Source: Epithemia pelagica (Eukaryota > Bacillariophyta > Bacillariophyceae > Surirellales > Surirellaceae). From it: a DNA stretch of 64,000 bases. The stretch lies in contig OX337241.1 of assembly GCA_946965045.2 (NCBI GenBank), forward strand, positions 496,001 through 560,000, written 5' to 3'. Below the pieces are notes generated by a model, which was not told the origin of the DNA, made no database searches, and saw only the letters and a list, made by a program, of their open reading frames with translations. Made by a program: the position numbers and the translations under genes. Positions 60,161 to 64,000 of the stretch are shown one piece after another; positions within the stretch are counted from its first letter, which is position 1; each line of letters begins with the position of its first letter.

Positions 60161-63100
60161 ATGAATCCACCATTATCCGAAACGGCGACGACAACGACAA
60201 CATCAGGCTCTGCTTCTTCAGTGACACAAGACGAAGGAAACCAAACGACTATTCGTCGAATGATCTTGAAATTACCTTCTACCAAACATGTCCTTCAGTC
60301 TTGGAAAGTAAGTTCTGGATCGCCCGTTCGACAAGGAGAAACAGTGGCTCTCTTGAAAGAACAATCATCCGTTGACAACCAAGCAAGTGCCGGCACTTCT
60401 TCTACTGCTTCAGCACCATCGGCAGCGCCTCCTCGTCACAAGAGACCTACCAAACGTAGACGACCCGTTCCAAAAGCGGGAGCATCGTCTACAAACACGT
60501 CCACAACAGCAGTAACAGCAACAGCCACCAGCAGCGCCACCACTTCCTTGCCATCTTCGTTGTTAACATTTGGACGAAATGACAGCAACGAAAACAACAA
60601 CAGTACAACGAACGACACTACAACAACACCAAAGCTCTCGGAACCCTCCTCCTCCACCACCACGGTTTCCAAGGAGGGGACGGGGAAACCGGCGGCTGGA
60701 ACCACATCCAGTAGTAGTAGCACCAAGCCATCAACCACCATTCCTGTAATGGCTCCCATGAATGGAATCTTGCACATTGCCTCTAGTACAGACGTACCGC
60801 TACAAATTGGATATGTTCAAACCTGTGATCATCCTACCATTATTGACGGAGGTTTGTGTGTCTTGTGTGGACTCAAAGTCACGAAACCGTCTCGTTCCGG
60901 CTCGGGACAACCAGGAGACGGTGCGAAAGAGCAGGTGGAGGAGGGCGATGCCGACGCTGTCGTGTCGTCGGGTCCTCAATCTACGGTCACTGTCGCTGGA
61001 GGATGGACTGTCCGCATTTCAGAATCGGAAGGACAACGCATGGCACAACAACAAGTCCAACGACTGCATACGGCACGCAAATTGTCCTTGGTTTTGGATT
61101 TGGACCATACCTTGGTGCATGCCACACACGATGCACGGGCACAACCTCACTTACAGGATCGAATGGATGTCCGATCCTTGGTCCTGACAGTCCCCTGTCT
61201 CGTCCCTGGACCCACAACCACCAACTCCTCCAATGAAAGTCAGGAGGGCGGAGGTCCGGTCATGTTGTTGACGCACTACATAAAAATGCGTCCGTACTTG
61301 TTTGAATTTTTGGATCGGGTTCAACCCTTGTATGAATTGGGAGTGTACACAGCCGGGACACGACAATATGCCGAACAAATGACCATGTTGTTGGCACGAC
61401 ATTATGTCTTGTGGTCCAAAACCAAGGAAGCACAGGAAGGACAACAACAACAACAACAACAACAACAGAAGGAAGCAATAGATCAAACCAACAACAAGGA
61501 CAGTGACAGTGATAAAGCCTCCATCATTGATTCAAAGGACAAGAAAGTCACTGAAGTTTCTCCGTCACCTGCCATGAAATACGACACGACCGATTTGGAA
61601 AGGTTACATGGTGAGTTGTTACATAAAAACCATCTCTTGGAACAATGGCGACATGAATACAATGCCAAGCAACCGAAAAAGACACAAGAAGCCACGCCCC
61701 AAGAAACTGTCAAGGACGAAGGGATATCAAAAGAAACGGTCTGGAGTGACACTGGCCCACCCGAGGAATCACAAGAGAAGAATGCAACCTCCACAACAAT
61801 AGCTTCGGAGGGTTCTGCTTCAACCAGTTCCGTGGAACAAAGTAGGAAACGTAAGGATGAGGGGGAATCGGAGAAGCAAACATCATTGGACGATACAAAC
61901 GAGGAACCACCCAAAAAACGAAAGCGCGTTTCCTTTGGGAGCACCGAAGTGAAGGAGATTGACCCTTCAGAGGGTAAAGTAACTTTAAAGGACATTGAGG
62001 AATTGGAGGAACATGTGCGAAAACTCAAGCAAGAATGGACTGATGCCACTAAATTAGAACAAGAAGCCCTCGAAGTACGACAGCGATTATTTGGGGGCCG
62101 TATTGTATCAAGAACAGATACAATGGGGGATCTTGGACGCGATGCAAAGAGTTTGCATCGAATGTTTCCGGGTACCAACGGTGGTGACATGGCGGTCATT
62201 GTAGATGATCGTGAAGATGTTTGGGCCAATGGCCTAGTGGCACAACGACAACAACAACTGTCGTCTTCGTCATCATCAAACGCTCAAGATCAAGGCACAC
62301 ATGCGGGCGAACCTCCTGACAATTTGCTTTTGGTAAAGCCCTACCATTGGGGACCCTTTTCAGGATTTGCCGATGTGAACAATGCTTCTGGAACTGACTG
62401 GTCCAAGCAAAATGCTCCTTCTGGGACCGAATCAGCTTCAACAAGTGAACAGAAACAACAACATCCGTCAGACAATAACAAAAAGGTGATGGCTCCGACT
62501 ACGGTGAAGGAGGAAGATGACGAACAACTATTATGGACGGCAGACATCTTGCATCGTATCCACAAAGCATACTACGAAGACCACAAAAACGACGTCAATC
62601 AAACGGTACCAGCAGTGGTTCGAAAACTACGGAGTGAAGTGTTGAAGGGAAGCGACGTCCTTTTATCTGGTCTGGTACCACTTCATCGACAACAACCCTC
62701 AACGGATGGCAACACAAGAATCAGACGCCCTCGCCCGCAGTTTATTCGGTATGCAGAAACTCTGGGTGCCAAAGTGTCCTCGCAAGTTCATTCGGACTTG
62801 ACCCATGTGATAGCGGCGAAGGAGGGAACCGAAAAAGTCCTCGCAGCCCGTCAACAAGCTCCCAATTGTTCCATCGTGAAAGCATCATGGATAATGGAAT
62901 GCGTGTGGAGCTTCACCTTGCGGAATGTTGAAACGCACTTGTGGCCGTTACTGTTGTCCACCAGCCGGATCAATGATGAAAGCAAACGTCGCAGTCAGCA
63001 CCTCAACCATTTAAAGCCTCTGATTGAGAATTTGACGGAACCCAAACCATTAAAGCCAATTCCTCCCGTACAAGACAATGACGCTACAAACGCAGTTGAT

Positions 63101-63304
63101 AAGGTCACAACAAGCATAACATTTGAAGCGGGAACGGGTGATGAGACGAAGGATGTGGCTAATGAATTCAATGTTGATTCCGACATTATCTATGGTTTGG
63201 AGCGTGAAGAGAACGAAGAAGACGGCGAAAACTATGATGATGACGACGACGACGATGATGATGATCTTGCGGCCGAATTTGAACGGGAAATGTGGGATGG
63301 TTGA
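60161..63304 (+). CDS. FCP1: FCP1-type RNA polymerase II CTD phosphatase
   Basis: A single exon of 1047 residues. The N-terminal region resembles the biotinyl-like part of FCP1 (LKLPSTKHVLQSWKVSSGSP and later APMNGILHIASS, CDHPTIIDGGLCVLCG), split by about 130 low-complexity residues. The phosphatase domain has the D-x-D-x-T nucleophile in LVLDLDHTLVHATHD (about 313), HYIKMRPYLFEFLDRV, YELGVYTAGTRQYAEQM, then a ~190-residue charged insert, GGRIVSRTD, and MAVIVDDREDVWANG (about 681). A BRCT domain spans about 830-935 (VLLSGLVPLHRQ, LGAKVSSQVHSDLTHVIAAK, CSIVKASWIMECVWSF). The C-terminus is acidic (Asp run, then EFEREMWDG), like the TFIIF-binding tail. Role: removes phosphate from Ser2/Ser5 of the CTD to recycle polymerase II in the nucleus. 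Confidence 0.94.
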   Translation: MNPPLSETATTTTTSGSASSVTQDEGNQTTIRRMILKLPSTKHVLQSWKVSSGSPVRQGETVALLKEQSSVDNQASAGTSSTASAPSAAPPRHKRPTKRRRPVPKAGASSTNTSTTAVTATATSSATTSLPSSLLTFGRNDSNENNNSTTNDTTTTPKLSEPSSSTTTVSKEGTGKPAAGTTSSSSSTKPSTTIPVMAPMNGILHIASSTDVPLQIGYVQTCDHPTIIDGGLCVLCGLKVTKPSRSGSGQPGDGAKEQVEEGDADAVVSSGPQSTVTVAGGWTVRISESEGQRMAQQQVQRLHTARKLSLVLDLDHTLVHATHDARAQPHLQDRMDVRSLVLTVPCLVPGPTTTNSSNESQEGGGPVMLLTHYIKMRPYLFEFLDRVQPLYELGVYTAGTRQYAEQMTMLLARHYVLWSKTKEAQEGQQQQQQQQQKEAIDQTNNKDSDSDKASIIDSKDKKVTEVSPSPAMKYDTTDLERLHGELLHKNHLLEQWRHEYNAKQPKKTQEATPQETVKDEGISKETVWSDTGPPEESQEKNATSTTIASEGSASTSSVEQSRKRKDEGESEKQTSLDDTNEEPPKKRKRVSFGSTEVKEIDPSEGKVTLKDIEELEEHVRKLKQEWTDATKLEQEALEVRQRLFGGRIVSRTDTMGDLGRDAKSLHRMFPGTNGGDMAVIVDDREDVWANGLVAQRQQQLSSSSSSNAQDQGTHAGEPPDNLLLVKPYHWGPFSGFADVNNASGTDWSKQNAPSGTESASTSEQKQQHPSDNNKKVMAPTTVKEEDDEQLLWTADILHRIHKAYYEDHKNDVNQTVPAVVRKLRSEVLKGSDVLLSGLVPLHRQQPSTDGNTRIRRPRPQFIRYAETLGAKVSSQVHSDLTHVIAAKEGTEKVLAARQQAPNCSIVKASWIMECVWSFTLRNVETHLWPLLLSTSRINDESKRRSQHLNHLKPLIENLTEPKPLKPIPPVQDNDATNAVDKVTTSITFEAGTGDETKDVANEFNVDSDIIYGLEREENEEDGENYDDDDDDDDDDLAAEFEREMWDG

Positions 63305-64000
63305 TGAAAGTCCCACCAGTGGAAATGAGTCTGAGTCCAGTCGTTTTAATCCGACGCCTGAGCAACAGAGCTCGGCGTTCTTTTGAAGATGTATCACACC
63401 GTCGGCAAAAGCCAGATGCATCATCAGCTTTGCGCGTGACGTCGTCGATTGTCACAGCAGTCCCGTACGGGGAACATGGCACATTGACTTTGGTTCTGCA
63501 GTATCATTATCCCCGTACTCTTCAAGCACAACGCCATATTCGGTGTCTAACACGTCTTCCCCGGCTTCGACAGGTTTTCGAAGAACATCCGATGAAGCAG
63601 ATTGGGAGATTTGGAAAGGAACCTACGATTATCTGAAGAATCATAGCTTCCAGTTCACTATTTGTAGGCTCGAGGAATAGGTCAGCAGCGAAGAGGATCT
63701 GCATCTTTGACTTCCAAAGCTTGCCAATTGCTGAACGATTGCTCTTCCTATACTTTTGCCTGAAATATTGAACTCATGCGCTAAGATAAAACTACAAACC
63801 GGAGAACCGTGCCACTCTAGTATTGTTCATTTCGAGGAACGTATCAACACGCATCGCATCCTCGTTGTCCAAGAGGGCGAACATCGATCCAACTAAAACA
63901 TGTATGACATTGCTCTATGTATAATGTTTATTCCATGTATATCGATCGAGCTGTCAAGCTCATCATGTACGGACTACATGAGACATGGGTGGATTGGGTA
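63305..64000. other. 3' flank of FCP1
   Basis: No gene is supported in the last 700 bases; overlapping frames on both strands have no recognised features. Confidence 0.4.

Noticed and set aside
63292-63636. 114-residue frame overlapping the FCP1 stop
   Set aside because: Overlaps FCP1 out of frame and has no recognisable content.

Overview
The window looks like nuclear DNA of a diatom, most likely a pennate one. It has short spliceosomal introns (about 75-310 bp) with GT..AG ends and compact genes on both strands. Predicted proteins are rich in Ser, Thr, Asn and Gln runs. Family content agrees: a DUF6824-type protein, a plastid-type presequence with a Met-Ala-Phe step, a Ty1/copia element whose protease motif resembles diatom CoDi elements, an OSCA/TMEM63-like channel, a large PPR protein, an FCP1 phosphatase and an MGAT2-like Golgi enzyme. 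Nothing suggests a bacterial or organellar origin. The species call is inference.

Layout: 1-8.2 kb holds the 3' part of an OSCA/TMEM63-like channel gene, a peroxiredoxin-like gene and a 1414-residue PPR gene. From 9.5 to 41.6 kb lies a cluster of eight related three-exon genes for four-helix membrane proteins of unknown function: two on plus (9.6, 11.5 kb) and six on minus (15.2, 23.2, 25.4, 36.2, 38.1, 40.4 kb). Where the start can be resolved, the first coding exon is only 5-17 nt, always followed by a phase-2 intron; a phase-0 intron sits between helices 3 and 4. Two members (25.4 and 38.1 kb) carry frameshifts or a stop, and a ninth copy survives only as a promoter plus 5' fragment at 35.5 kb.

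The cluster is interspersed with a plastid-targeted FNR-like reductase gene (13.3 kb), a cytochrome b5-like gene (22.3 kb) and mobile DNA. A nest of long-TIR repeats at 16.8-21.2 kb contains a 1590-bp near-perfect duplication. An intact 6285-bp copia retrotransposon with same-length LTRs (no mismatch seen) and a 6-bp target duplication (27.27-33.55 kb) splits an unrecognised gene at codon 23. A chimera at 34.7-35.6 kb joins a broken acetylornithine aminotransferase C-terminus to a membrane-protein tail and to the captured 5' end of a cluster gene.

From 42 to 64 kb come a DUF6824 protein, a possible beta-barrel protein, a Tc1/mariner-like transposon with a decayed transposase (47.1-49.5 kb), an FkbM-type methyltransferase converging on an MGAT2-like N-acetylglucosaminyltransferase, a broken Kelch-repeat gene, a protein with six ~64-residue repeats, and FCP1. 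A stray copy of the MGAT2 3' end lies at 46.3-46.8 kb.

No tRNA, rRNA or CRISPR array was recognised by eye.
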